Assembly (NCBI RefSeq): GCF_002251735.1
Contig: NZ_NOXS01000035.1
Location: forward strand, 128,814-192,813
Direction of reading: 5' to 3'
Source: Elstera cyanobacteriorum
GTDB taxonomy: Bacteria; Pseudomonadota; Alphaproteobacteria; Elsterales; Elsteraceae
Length of the DNA: 64,000 nt
This document shows, one piece after another, positions 25,283 through 34,113 of this stretch. A program made the position numbers and the translations under genes. Each line of letters begins with the position of its first letter. The stretch's first letter is position 1. Below the pieces are notes generated by a model. The model was given only the letters and a program-made list of their open reading frames with translations. It had not been told where the DNA came from and did no database searches.

Positions 25283-26116
25283 ATGAATCGCCGCCCGCTA
25301 GGTCTTTTCGTCTTCCTCGGCCTTGGCTACGCCTTCCTCTATGGGCCGATTCTGTCAGTGATCTTCTATTCGTTTAACGAGAACCGCCTCGTCACCGTCT
25401 GGTCAGGCTTTTCGACCAAATGGTATGGCGAGCTGTTCAACAATGACCGGATGATCGACGCCGCCCTAACCTCGCTAAAGATCGCCGCGATGAGCGCGAC
25501 GGGCGCCGTCATCCTCGGCACGTTGGCGGGCTATTGCCTCGCGCGCATGCCGACCTTCTGGGGCCGCACGCTTTTTGCTGGGCTGGTCTCGGCGCCGCTG
25601 GTCATGCCGGAAGTGATTACCGGCCTTGCCTCGCTGCTGCTCTTCGTCGGCCTCGAGCAATTCATCGGCTGGCCGAATGGGCGCGGGGTGGATACGATCA
25701 CCATCGCCCATATCACCTTCACCCTCTCCTTCGTCGCCGTCATCGTCCAGGCGCGTCTCAAGGATATGGATCAATCGGTGGAAGAGGCGGCGATGGACCT
25801 GGGAGCGAAGCCCTGGCAGGTCTTTTATCTGATCACCCTGCCGCTGATCGCCCCGGCCCTCGTCTCCGGCTGGCTGCTGGCCTTCACCATCAGTCTTGAT
25901 GATCTCGTCATCACCAGCTTCGTTTCTGGCCCCGGTTCCTCGACGCTGCCGATGATTATCTTCTCGAAAGTCCGCCTGGGGGTCAGCCCCGAAATCAATG
26001 CGCTTGCCACCATCATCGTCGGTATCGTCACCACGGGTATTCTGATCTCCGGCCTGCTGATGCTGCGGCAGAACCGCGAGAAGGAACGCGCCGCGCGGGA
26101 GGCTGCCGCCGGATGA
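25283..26116 (+). CDS. potI: Polyamine ABC transporter permease PotI
   Basis: A 277-residue inner-membrane permease, partner of PotH. It shows the family N-terminal YGPILSVIFYSFNENRLV and WSGFSTKWYGELFNN, and the EAA loop VEEAAMDLGAKPWQVFYLI. The conserved SLDDLVITSFVSGPGSSTLP follows. It begins three bases after potH and its stop overlaps the start of the next gene (ATGA), so translation continues into the exported alginate-lyase-like protein. Confidence 0.95.
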   Translation: MNRRPLGLFVFLGLGYAFLYGPILSVIFYSFNENRLVTVWSGFSTKWYGELFNNDRMIDAALTSLKIAAMSATGAVILGTLAGYCLARMPTFWGRTLFAGLVSAPLVMPEVITGLASLLLFVGLEQFIGWPNGRGVDTITIAHITFTLSFVAVIVQARLKDMDQSVEEAAMDLGAKPWQVFYLITLPLIAPALVSGWLLAFTISLDDLVITSFVSGPGSSTLPMIIFSKVRLGVSPEINALATIIVGIVTTGILISGLLMLRQNREKERAAREAAAG

Positions 26117-27219
26117 CCCGTCCTAGCGGTGCCTGGTTGCGGGCGCTTTCGGCGGGCCTCCTCGCCGGGACGCTCGCCCTCCCCGTCCGGGGAGCCGACC
26201 CCGCCCCCTTCGTTGGGCCGCTCGACATGGCCGCGCGGCGGCTTTTGGTTGCAAAACCGGCGGGGCTTTACGCCTGCGCAGCCGTTCCCGAACCGATCCG
26301 CACGGTAACCGGCGTCGATTTCTTTACCGACGCCAGCCAAAGCATCGTCGATCCCGACGCGCAGACCCGCCACCGCGCCGCGGTGAAGCCGGTGGAAGAT
26401 TATGTACGCGGCGTCCAGGCGATTGCCCTGTCCTACCTCAAATTCTCCCCCGCCGACCCCAGTATCGCCGATTGCGCGCTGGATTGGATGATCGCCTGGG
26501 CGAAAGATGAAGGATTGACCGGCGACCCAGTGACCTTGGCGGGCGATCGGCAGCAGGAAAATATGATTGCCGGCCTCGCCCACGCGGCGCTGATGGTCCT
26601 CTCCGAAAAGCGACTGGCGGCGACCAAAGTGCAAGCCGTGCAGACCTGGTTTCAGACCTTAGGCGGCAGTATCCGCGACCGTTGGCAGGAACCCGATGCT
26701 AATAGCCTGGGGGAAGATGCCCGCGCGTGGGCACTTACGGCGACCCTTCTGGCAGGATTGGCGGGACAAGACCGGGCGCTGACCGATTGGGCAAAGGCCG
26801 GGCTGAAGCAGTATCTGGCGCGGATCGACGCGCAGGGCTTCATCCGAGGGCTGGAGCCGCGCGAACGGCGGCTGCGCCATACCCATATGACGGCCCTCAG
26901 CGCGCTGGTGCTGGCGGCGGAAGCGCTGAAGGCCAATGGCGTCGATCTTTATGCGGCGGAGGGGGCGGCCTTGCGCCGCTTGGCCGATCTCGTCATTCGC
27001 GGCTACCAAGACCCCGGCCCCTTTGTGCAGAAGGCGCGGGGGATTGCGCAATCCTGGCCGCCGAAGTTCCAGCCCTATATGGTCGCCTGGATGGAGCCCT
27101 ATTATACTCGCTTCAAGGATGCGCGGCTGGTCCCGTTCCTAACCGCCAACCGGCATATTTCCTGGATCCCGATGGGCGGCGATGTGACCACCCTCTACGG
27201 AACCAAGCCGCTGCCCTGA
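26113..27219 (+). CDS. Exported protein, alginate-lyase-like alpha/alpha fold
   Basis: A 368-residue protein with a signal peptide (WLRALSAGLLAGTLALP, cleavage near residue 27). The body is helical, with the pattern of the AlgL-type alginate lyase superfamily: repeated Trp/Ala-rich helices, VEDYVRGVQAIALSYL, RQQENMIAGLAHAAL, and RRLRHTHMTALSALVLAAEAL where AlgL has its NNHxYW catalytic region. The Asn-Asn-His catalytic signature is not clearly kept (RHTH instead), so lyase activity is uncertain. It overlaps potI by four bases and lies 20 bases upstream of aguA, so it is a true member of the polyamine operon. I know no polyamine role for this fold. Confidence 0.6.
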   Translation: MTRPSGAWLRALSAGLLAGTLALPVRGADPAPFVGPLDMAARRLLVAKPAGLYACAAVPEPIRTVTGVDFFTDASQSIVDPDAQTRHRAAVKPVEDYVRGVQAIALSYLKFSPADPSIADCALDWMIAWAKDEGLTGDPVTLAGDRQQENMIAGLAHAALMVLSEKRLAATKVQAVQTWFQTLGGSIRDRWQEPDANSLGEDARAWALTATLLAGLAGQDRALTDWAKAGLKQYLARIDAQGFIRGLEPRERRLRHTHMTALSALVLAAEALKANGVDLYAAEGAALRRLADLVIRGYQDPGPFVQKARGIAQSWPPKFQPYMVAWMEPYYTRFKDARLVPFLTANRHISWIPMGGDVTTLYGTKPLP

Positions 27220-27239
27220 CGTAGCTTCAAGGACCGAGA

Positions 27240-28274
27240 ATGACCGATGTGACGCCCCCGGCCCAAGCCGGGTTCCGCATGCCCGCCGAATGGGCGCCGC
27301 ACGAACGCTGCTTCATGGCCTTCCCCTGCCGGGCGGAGCTGTGGGGCAGCGGGCTCGAGGCCGCCCGCGCCGCCTATGCCGCCGTCGCCCACGGGGTGAA
27401 CGAGTTCGAGCATGTGACTATGCTGGTCCGTCCGCAGGATAAACCGATTGCCGAAAAGCTGCTGTCCCGCCAGATCGACCTGTGGGAGATGCCGTTGAAC
27501 GATAGTTGGGCGCGCGACTTCTGCCCGACCTTCCTTCAGAACGGCGAGGGCAAGATTGCTGGGGCGGCGTGGCGGTTTAACTGCTGGGGCGAGAATTTCC
27601 CCGACTATGCCGACGACGCCAAGGTGGCGGAGCGGGTGCTAGACCGCCTGGGCGCCCGGCGCTTCGATGCCCCCTTCGTGCTGGAAGGCGGCGCTATTCA
27701 TGTGGACGGCGAAGGCACGGTACTGACGACCGAAGAATGCCTGCTGCACCCGAACCGCAACCCGAACCTGAGCCGCGACGAAATCGAAGCCAATCTGAAG
27801 GCGTGGCTGGGGGTCGATACGGTGCTCTGGCTTGGGTGCGGCTATGAGGGGGACGATACCAACGGCCATATCGACGAAATCGCCTGTTTCGGCGCGCCGG
27901 GCTTGGTGCTGATGACCGAGTGCCCCGACCCGGACGATCCGAACTTCACGGTTTTCCGCGAGAATTTTGCGCGGTTGGCGGAAATGCGCGACGCCAAAGG
28001 CCGCAGGATCGAGGCGCTGCGCCTGCCGCAGCCAGAAAAGCGGATGCTGAACGGCCTGCGCCTGACGCTGTCCTACACGAATTTCTTTATCGCCAATGGC
28101 GGGATTGTCATGTCCGGCTTCGACGATAAGGCCGACGATACGGCGCGGGGCGTTCTGCAAGAGGCCTTCCCCGACCGCAAGATCCTCCAGCTTCCGGCGC
28201 TCCCCATCACGGCGGGCGGCGGCGGCATCCATTGCATCACCCAGCAACAACCGAGCGGGGAGTTGGCCCGATGA
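27240..28274 (+). CDS. aguA: Agmatine deiminase
   Basis: A 344-residue guanidine-group hydrolase converting agmatine to N-carbamoylputrescine and ammonia. Family motifs are all present: FRMPAEWAPHERCFMAFPCR, NDSWARDFCPTF, LEGGAIHVDGEGT, GYEGDDTNGHIDEIACF (acidic and His residues of the active site), and the catalytic cysteine in GGGGIHCITQQQP near the C-terminus. The stop overlaps the aguB start (ATGA), so the two pathway steps are translationally coupled. Confidence 0.96.
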   Translation: MTDVTPPAQAGFRMPAEWAPHERCFMAFPCRAELWGSGLEAARAAYAAVAHGVNEFEHVTMLVRPQDKPIAEKLLSRQIDLWEMPLNDSWARDFCPTFLQNGEGKIAGAAWRFNCWGENFPDYADDAKVAERVLDRLGARRFDAPFVLEGGAIHVDGEGTVLTTEECLLHPNRNPNLSRDEIEANLKAWLGVDTVLWLGCGYEGDDTNGHIDEIACFGAPGLVLMTECPDPDDPNFTVFRENFARLAEMRDAKGRRIEALRLPQPEKRMLNGLRLTLSYTNFFIANGGIVMSGFDDKADDTARGVLQEAFPDRKILQLPALPITAGGGGIHCITQQQPSGELAR

Positions 28275-29152
28275 GTGAAGAGCTTCTGACCGTCGCCGCC
28301 GTGCAGATGAGTTGCGGCGGCACCCGCGAAGAAAATATCGAAAAGGCCACCCATTTCGTCCGCGAGGCCGCCGATAAGGGCGCGCGGCTGGTCCTGCTGC
28401 CGGAACTTTTCGAAGGCCCCTATTGGTGCAAGGACCAAGACCCGGCCTATTTCGATTGGGCGCGCCCGGTGCTGGATAATCCGACGCTCATTCACTTCAT
28501 GGAACTGGCGCAAGAACTCGGCGTCGTGCTGCCGATCAGCTTCTTCGAGGAAGCGGGTAAGGCCTATTTCAATTCGCTGCTAATGATCGATGGCGACGGC
28601 AGCCCGCAGGGGCTTTATCGCAAGTCCCATATTCCCGATGGGCCGGGTTATCAGGAGAAATTCTATTTCACTCCTGGCGACACCGGGTTTCAAGTTTGGG
28701 AAACCGATGTCGGTGCCGTTGGCGTCGGCATTTGCTGGGATCAATGGTTCCCCGAAGCCGCCCGCGTCATGGCCCTGAAGGGTGCCGAACTGCTGCTCTA
28801 TCCGACCGCCATCGGCTCCGAACCGCCGCCCGCGCCGCCGCACGATAGCGCGGGTCATTGGCGCCGAGTGATGCAGGGCCATGCCGGGGCGAACCTGATG
28901 CCGGTGATCGCCGCCAACCGCATGGGCCGGGAAGTCGGCCAATCCGCCGAAATCACCTTCTACGGCACGTCCTTCATCGCTGATGAAACCGGGGAAATCC
29001 TGGCCGATGCGGGGCGCGACGTGGAGACAATTATCACAGCGACCCTGGACCTTGAGGCGATCCGCCGCCGCCGCCTAGGCTGGGGCGTTTTCCGCGACCG
29101 CCGCCCCGAACTTTACAAGGCCATCTTGGGCTATGATGGGGACGAAGAATGA
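28271..29152 (+). CDS. aguB: N-carbamoylputrescine amidase
   Basis: A 293-residue nitrilase-superfamily enzyme hydrolysing N-carbamoylputrescine to putrescine, CO2 and ammonia. The Glu-Lys-Cys triad is in LLPELFEGPYW, YRKSHIPDGPGYQEKFYF and GVGICWDQWFPEAAR. The start at 28271 is set by the ATGA overlap with aguA. Together with aguA it turns agmatine into putrescine, which PuuA and PuuB encoded upstream would degrade. Confidence 0.96.
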   Translation: MSEELLTVAAVQMSCGGTREENIEKATHFVREAADKGARLVLLPELFEGPYWCKDQDPAYFDWARPVLDNPTLIHFMELAQELGVVLPISFFEEAGKAYFNSLLMIDGDGSPQGLYRKSHIPDGPGYQEKFYFTPGDTGFQVWETDVGAVGVGICWDQWFPEAARVMALKGAELLLYPTAIGSEPPPAPPHDSAGHWRRVMQGHAGANLMPVIAANRMGREVGQSAEITFYGTSFIADETGEILADAGRDVETIITATLDLEAIRRRRLGWGVFRDRRPELYKAILGYDGDEE

Positions 29153-29222
29153 ACACGCGGCTTGCTAAACCAGGCGCGCTGCCAGTAAGGTCGCTTCCCA
29201 TTCAGGTTAGAGGGGGTCGCGC

Positions 29223-29492
29223 ATGACCGATGTTGGAGGCGTCGCCGCCGATCAGCTCCGTTCCTATATCGAACGGATCGAGCGGCTGGAGGAAGAGAAG
29301 GCCGGGATCGCCGCCGATATTAAGGATGTTTTCGCCGAAGCCAAAGGCAATGGGTTCGACGTGAAGACCATGCGCCAGATCCTGCGCCTGCGGAAACTCG
29401 AAGAAGTGGACCGGCAGGAGCAGGAAACCCTGTTGGATCTCTATAAGCGCGCGCTGGGCATGGCCGACGGCCCGCCGCTCGACGACGAATAA
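29223..29492 (+). CDS. gapR: GapR-type nucleoid-associated protein (DUF2312)
   Basis: An 89-residue, highly charged coiled-coil protein with [32 protein letters not shown] and [11 protein letters not shown], the signature of the alphaproteobacterial DUF2312 family. In Caulobacter, GapR encircles overtwisted AT-rich DNA and aids replication and chromosome segregation. AGGGGG precedes the ATG at 29223. It lies 70 bases after aguB but has its own intergenic region, and no functional tie to polyamines is implied. Confidence 0.94.
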   Translation: MTDVGGVAADQLRSYIERIERLEEEKAGIAADIKDVFAEAKGNGFDVKTMRQILRLRKLEEVDRQEQETLLDLYKRALGMADGPPLDDE

Positions 29493-29584
29493 CCGTCGCG
29501 GCACCGCTCGCCAGAAAAATCGCGCATTTGCCTTAATCTGGCGCTACACTTCTGCCACTGACCCGTTCGGACGAAGGTATTCCG

Positions 29585-30808
29585 GTGCCGCCTACCCTCC
29601 GCCGATTGCTTGATTTTCTGGCACTGCCCGGAGCCGCCGTCTTGGCGGCTCTGCTGTTCCAGCAAGCGGCAGACCCGGAATGGGGCAACCTGTTTGCCGC
29701 CCTGCCGTGGCTGGTCTGCCTCGCGGGCGGCTCCATCGCGTGGCGTTTCCGCTCCGGTAATATGGTGATGGTCTTCGTCGCGCTGGCGGGGGTGCATGCG
29801 CTGCTGGAACAATGGGGCCGGTCACCCTATACCGCCGATACGCTGCGTCTGGGGGCCGCCTGGTACTGGCCGATTATGATCGCCTGCCTTGCCACCCTGC
29901 CCGAACGCGGGCTGTTCAACCGCCCAGGGCTGGAGCGGGTGGCCTTCGTGGTTTACCCCGCCCTTATCATCCTTGCCCATGCCGCCAACGGCCAACCCAC
30001 CCCCAGCTGGCTGCGCTCGGTTCTGTTTGACGGGATGATCCTGCATCTGCGGTTGCCGGACGCCGCTCTCGTCTTCGCCCTCGGGGCGGCAGGAAGCCTG
30101 ATCTGGCTCTATCGTCGGCGTCCGACGCCCTTGGAAAGCGGGCTGCTGACGGCGCTTTTGTTGGGGATGGTCGGCGTTGCGCTGGGGGATAACCGCGTGC
30201 TGCGCGCCATCTATTTCAGCACGGCGGGCGGGGCGCTGCTGGTCGCGCTCATCCAGAATTCCTACCGCGTTGCCTTCCACGATGAACTCACGGGCTTACC
30301 GGGCCGCCGCGCCCTGAAAAGCCTGCTGAATACGGTGGGCGAGCGCTATGTGATCGCCATGCTCGATGTCGATCACTTCAAAAAATTCAACGATACCTAC
30401 GGCCATGACGTCGGCGATCAGGTGCTATGCCGGGTTGGGCGGGTGATTTCCAACGTCACCGGCGGCGGACAATATTTCCGCTATGGGGGGGAGGAGTTTA
30501 CCATCGTCTTCCCCAACCGCAGCCTGCGCGAAGCCCTACCGCATCTCGATGCCGTCTGCGCCGCGATGGCGGCAACGCCCTTTACGGTGCGCAGCAAGGA
30601 CCGTCCTGATAATAAGCCAGAAGCCCCGCAAAACAGTGACCCGACCAAGGCCCCGGCAACCCAGGTAACGATTACGATTTCCATCGGCGCGGCCGAGAAA
30701 TCCCCCCGGTACGAGGATTGGGAAGCCGTCATGAAAGCGGCGGATCAGGCGCTTTATAAGGCCAAGCAGGCGGGCCGCAACCGCGTCATGGCCGACGGGC
30801 AGAAGTAA
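29585..30808 (+). CDS. Membrane GGDEF protein (diguanylate cyclase)
   Basis: A 407-residue protein with several N-terminal hydrophobic segments (about residues 8-225) and a C-terminal GGDEF domain. The domain shows HDELTGLPGRRAL, LDVDHFKKFNDTYGHDVGD and the catalytic RYGGEEF. It should make c-di-GMP from two GTP at the inner membrane. The RxxD inhibitory site expected five residues before GGEEF is missing, so product feedback is probably absent. A Pro/Asn-rich insertion (about 340-360) sits late in the domain. Translation appears to begin at a GTG (29585). Confidence 0.9.
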   Translation: MPPTLRRLLDFLALPGAAVLAALLFQQAADPEWGNLFAALPWLVCLAGGSIAWRFRSGNMVMVFVALAGVHALLEQWGRSPYTADTLRLGAAWYWPIMIACLATLPERGLFNRPGLERVAFVVYPALIILAHAANGQPTPSWLRSVLFDGMILHLRLPDAALVFALGAAGSLIWLYRRRPTPLESGLLTALLLGMVGVALGDNRVLRAIYFSTAGGALLVALIQNSYRVAFHDELTGLPGRRALKSLLNTVGERYVIAMLDVDHFKKFNDTYGHDVGDQVLCRVGRVISNVTGGGQYFRYGGEEFTIVFPNRSLREALPHLDAVCAAMAATPFTVRSKDRPDNKPEAPQNSDPTKAPATQVTITISIGAAEKSPRYEDWEAVMKAADQALYKAKQAGRNRVMADGQK

Positions 30809-30883
30809 CGCCACAAGACCAGCATTTTATGGCATCCTGCTGGAAACGGGCAAAAATGCGCCCTGCTTCCGGGAGAAGAGCCG

Positions 30884-31282
30884 ATGACCGATCCGACGTT
30901 GGAAACCTGCGCCCGTCCGGCCTTCGCGGCAGGGCGGAATATCGCGCTGAAAATGCCGCCGCACGAGTATCACCACGCCATCGCCTTCTACCGCGATATT
31001 CTGGGCCTAGAGCAGCTTTCCGCCGACGATACCAGCGTCACCTTCCGCTTTGGCGAGATGCGCCTATGGGTCGACCGAGTGCCGACGCTCAGCCAAGCAG
31101 AAACCTGGCTGGAAATCCGCACCGATGACGCCGAAGCCGCCGCCGATTGGCTGGAGGCGCAAGGCATCGACCGCTGCGATACCATCGAACCGCTGCCGGA
31201 TGGTTTCCCTGGTTATTGGATTCTAGCGCCGGGCGGCATTGTCCACCTGATCCACGAACGGCGGGCTGTCACGACGGATTAA
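30884..31282 (+). CDS. VOC superfamily (glyoxalase-like) protein
   Basis: A 132-residue protein with the beta-alpha-beta-beta-beta pattern of the vicinal-oxygen-chelate fold: YHHAIAFYRDILGLEQL, VTFRFGEMRLWVDRV and GYWILAPGGIVHLIHERR. Substrate unknown. Members include glyoxalases, dioxygenases and fosfomycin-resistance proteins, and nothing here distinguishes among them. GGGAGA precedes the ATG at 30884. Its end overlaps the convergent GGDEF gene by four bases. Confidence 0.75.
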   Translation: MTDPTLETCARPAFAAGRNIALKMPPHEYHHAIAFYRDILGLEQLSADDTSVTFRFGEMRLWVDRVPTLSQAETWLEIRTDDAEAAADWLEAQGIDRCDTIEPLPDGFPGYWILAPGGIVHLIHERRAVTTD

Positions 31283-32838
31283 CCCAGCGGGTTGGGCTTT
31301 GTCGGGTGCGGGGTGAAGGGCGACGGGCCAACGTCTAGGATAACCCGGTTACGCCCGCCGCGCTTGGCGGCATACAGCGCCTCATCCGCCCGCTTCATCA
31401 ATTGATCAAGGTCTTCGGGCGCATACCCTGCCTCGGTCTTCAAGTCGGCAACGCCGATGCTCACCGTGACCTGCACCTGTTGCCCATCCGGCAGCAAGAA
31501 GGGCGATTCGGCGATCAGCAACCGGATGAGATCGAGCGCGGTCAGCGCGCCTTCAATCTCGGTTTCGGGAAGCAGAATGGCAAATTCTTCCCCGCCGAGC
31601 CGACCGATCAAATCTTCCCGGCGTAACCGCGCCCGAATGCGGCGCACCACCTCTTGCAGCACGGCATCGCCGCCCGCGTGACCATAGTGATCGTTGATCC
31701 GCTTGAAGTGATCGAGATCAAGCATCGCGAGCGCCAAAGGTCGCCGATGACGCAGGGAGCGGGCGATCTCGACGCTGGCCCGGTCGATAAAATAGCGGCG
31801 ATTGGCAATGCCGGTCAGCACGTCGTTATTGGCGAGATCCCGGAGTTGCGCCTCGCGCTGGGCCATCGCAGTAATCGCCGCCTCGCGCTTCAAGATCAGC
31901 CGTAATCCCAGCAGCGTGCCGAGAATCAAAATACCGCTTAGCAGCAAACCGCCGCCGAGGAAGGGGCCGAGAATATCGCGGGACACGGCATTGACCTCCT
32001 CCCGCGATAGCATGACCAGCACAGTCAGCGGATAGACGGCGAGCCGCTGATAGGCGCCGATGCGCTGTACGCCCTCGAGCGACGCGGGCATATCGTAGAG
32101 CCCCGCCGACGGGCGTTTTGCATCCAAAAACGGCGCGTCCTGTAAGGGGGTTTCGAACAACGACGGGGGGACGGAGTTTACGCCGGTATCGAGACTATTC
32201 ACCCGGGCGCGCAACCAACCGTCCGACCCGATCAGCGCAACCAGCCCATCCGGCGGGATGGCGACCGACCGCAGAAACTGAACGAAATAGTCATGGGCGA
32301 CCGATAAGACGATAACGCCTTTAAATGTCCCGGCATCATCGATGATCTTGCGGGTAAATTGCAGCGATTGGGTATTGGAAACCCGACCAATGACGACCCG
32401 GCTGACATACAGATCATCCGTTGCGGAGGTCAAGTGGTACCGATAATGCAGCCGGTCACGCAAATCGACCGGCGCTGTCACCGGTTGACCGCTGCTATAG
32501 GCCAAAAAGCCCGCGGCATTGATCACGGATACTTGAAACGTGGGGAAAATGACTTGCGGTGCATCGGTATCCCGCAAAAAACGATCAAAATTGGCGGGAT
32601 CGCGGAGATAAGCCCGGCGTAAGGCTTGGCTGGTCTTATCGATATCGGTCAGCGCCGCCGTCATATGCTGGGCCGTGGCATCGGCCAAGGTGACCGCTAG
32701 GGCTTGGCTGGTCCGCAGGTGATAGGCGCGGTGAATGTAAAGCCCGGCCAGAATCGCCCCCCAGACCACCGCAAGCAAAATCAGGCAGGCAGCCCCATGC
32801 AAGACAATCAGTGGATATAGCCTGGACCGAGGCACCAT
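31279..32838 (-). CDS. Sensor diguanylate cyclase with periplasmic Cache-like domain
   Basis: A 519-residue inner-membrane protein. Two membrane helices (about 10-33 and 293-315) flank a periplasmic region of about 260 residues resembling the dCache/PDC sensors. The cytosolic GGDEF domain has NDVLTGIANRRYF, LDLDHFKRINDHYGHAGGD and the active RLGGEEF. The RxxD inhibitory site (RRED) lies exactly five residues before GGEEF, so activity should be product-inhibited, unlike the other GGDEF protein in this window. The periplasmic ligand is unknown. Confidence 0.9.
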   Translation of the reverse strand: MVPRSRLYPLIVLHGAACLILLAVVWGAILAGLYIHRAYHLRTSQALAVTLADATAQHMTAALTDIDKTSQALRRAYLRDPANFDRFLRDTDAPQVIFPTFQVSVINAAGFLAYSSGQPVTAPVDLRDRLHYRYHLTSATDDLYVSRVVIGRVSNTQSLQFTRKIIDDAGTFKGVIVLSVAHDYFVQFLRSVAIPPDGLVALIGSDGWLRARVNSLDTGVNSVPPSLFETPLQDAPFLDAKRPSAGLYDMPASLEGVQRIGAYQRLAVYPLTVLVMLSREEVNAVSRDILGPFLGGGLLLSGILILGTLLGLRLILKREAAITAMAQREAQLRDLANNDVLTGIANRRYFIDRASVEIARSLRHRRPLALAMLDLDHFKRINDHYGHAGGDAVLQEVVRRIRARLRREDLIGRLGGEEFAILLPETEIEGALTALDLIRLLIAESPFLLPDGQQVQVTVSIGVADLKTEAGYAPEDLDQLMKRADEALYAAKRGGRNRVILDVGPSPFTPHPTKPNPLG

Positions 32839-32913
32839 TCTGTCGTTTGCCCTTCCCGCCTTGTTAGATCGTGTCCTAACCGTGATGACTATCGAATCAA
32901 GATTAACGCTCTC

Positions 32914-34113
32914 TTAGGACCGGCGGGAAAAATACAAAAGCATCATTCCCCAAAAAACCGATAGACCCGCCAACCACCAGCCCTGCCACAGCCCAAAACT
33001 GACCAGCAGCGGCACCATTCCACCCGCTAACGCCGCGCTTCCCGTTGCCCGCGCAACCGTGGGAAGCAACATCAGAGTTCGAGAACTCGTCAACAGTAGC
33101 AGCGGCAGCACCAATGCGCCCAAAGCGCCGAGTTCTAACCAGAGCTGCAAAGCGCCATTATGCGGATGAAGCGGCAGCAGCGGCACACTGTCGCGGCCCA
33201 GGGCGGAACGGGCACACTCCGGCACCGGCGCGTCAGGGGCAGCGGCCCCCAAGCGCCGCGCGGCATCCAGGCCCCACCCGGACCAGGGGCGCTGGTCGAT
33301 CAGGCCATCGGCATAGGTCCAGATCAGCAACCGATGGGCCGCCGACGGTTTTCCGGCCCATAGGACGCATTCCTGCGCCGGGGTAAGGGCGACGGGCAGG
33401 AGTGCGGGCAGGGCAATCGCGCTCGACACGGCAAGCGCGATCACAACCGGCCCCCAGCGCCACAGGCCAACCAGGGCCGCCACCACCGCCACCGGCACCA
33501 ATAGCTTTGCCGCAAGATTGGCCGAAATCGCGGCGAGAACAATCCCCGGAACGGCCAGAAACACCCGCCGCAGCAGTGGGAAAGGCGCAGCTAGCAAAAT
33601 GGGAACTGCCGTCAAGGCAGCCAGAACGGCACTGCGGCCATAGGTGATCACATCCACCGGCTGGCCGCGCAGAAACCCGGTCAGCAGCCCTTGGCTGGCG
33701 AGGTCGGCCACCGCCAACCCAGCCCCAACACCGAGGCCCACTGTCACGGCCCGCGCCCGCCGCACTGCCTCATCGGACGGCACCGCCAGCGCTATTCCAG
33801 CCAGTGCCAGCGCCAGCAAAAGCTCGCCGACCAACCGCCCCGCGCGCCCCGCCGACAAGCCCGGCCATTCCGCCCAAGGAACCAGTGCCAGCGCGAGGAT
33901 CGGCACCAGAAACAACAGCAGCGCGGGTCGCAACCGCCCCCAGGCGCCGAGGGTCAGCAGCCCCCGCCGCCCCCCTTCTGCCACCGCCGCGACGATCTGA
34001 CTGAGCACCACCAGCCCCAGCAGCACCGGCAAGGCTTGGGGGAACAGGAGGGCGATAACGGCAAAGCCAGCCAGCGCCGCCTGTTTCGCCGCCTCGGGAA
34101 GCCGCAAGATCAC
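32914..34113 (-). CDS. O-antigen ligase-like (Wzy_C/WaaL family) membrane protein
   Basis: A 399-residue polytopic protein with about eleven hydrophobic segments. A large loop near residues 260-320 carries RLLIWTYADGLIDQRPWSGWGLDAAR and LPLHPHNGALQLWLELG (short forms RPWSGWGLDAAR, HPHNGALQLWLELG). Arg, His and the PHN motif there match the catalytic periplasmic loop of O-antigen ligases. It would attach polymerised glycan to lipid A-core or a related acceptor. No glycan-assembly genes lie nearby. It overlaps the pepN stop by four bases. Confidence 0.82.
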   Translation of the reverse strand: MILRLPEAAKQAALAGFAVIALLFPQALPVLLGLVVLSQIVAAVAEGGRRGLLTLGAWGRLRPALLLFLVPILALALVPWAEWPGLSAGRAGRLVGELLLALALAGIALAVPSDEAVRRARAVTVGLGVGAGLAVADLASQGLLTGFLRGQPVDVITYGRSAVLAALTAVPILLAAPFPLLRRVFLAVPGIVLAAISANLAAKLLVPVAVVAALVGLWRWGPVVIALAVSSAIALPALLPVALTPAQECVLWAGKPSAAHRLLIWTYADGLIDQRPWSGWGLDAARRLGAAAPDAPVPECARSALGRDSVPLLPLHPHNGALQLWLELGALGALVLPLLLLTSSRTLMLLPTVARATGSAALAGGMVPLLVSFGLWQGWWLAGLSVFWGMMLLYFSRRS

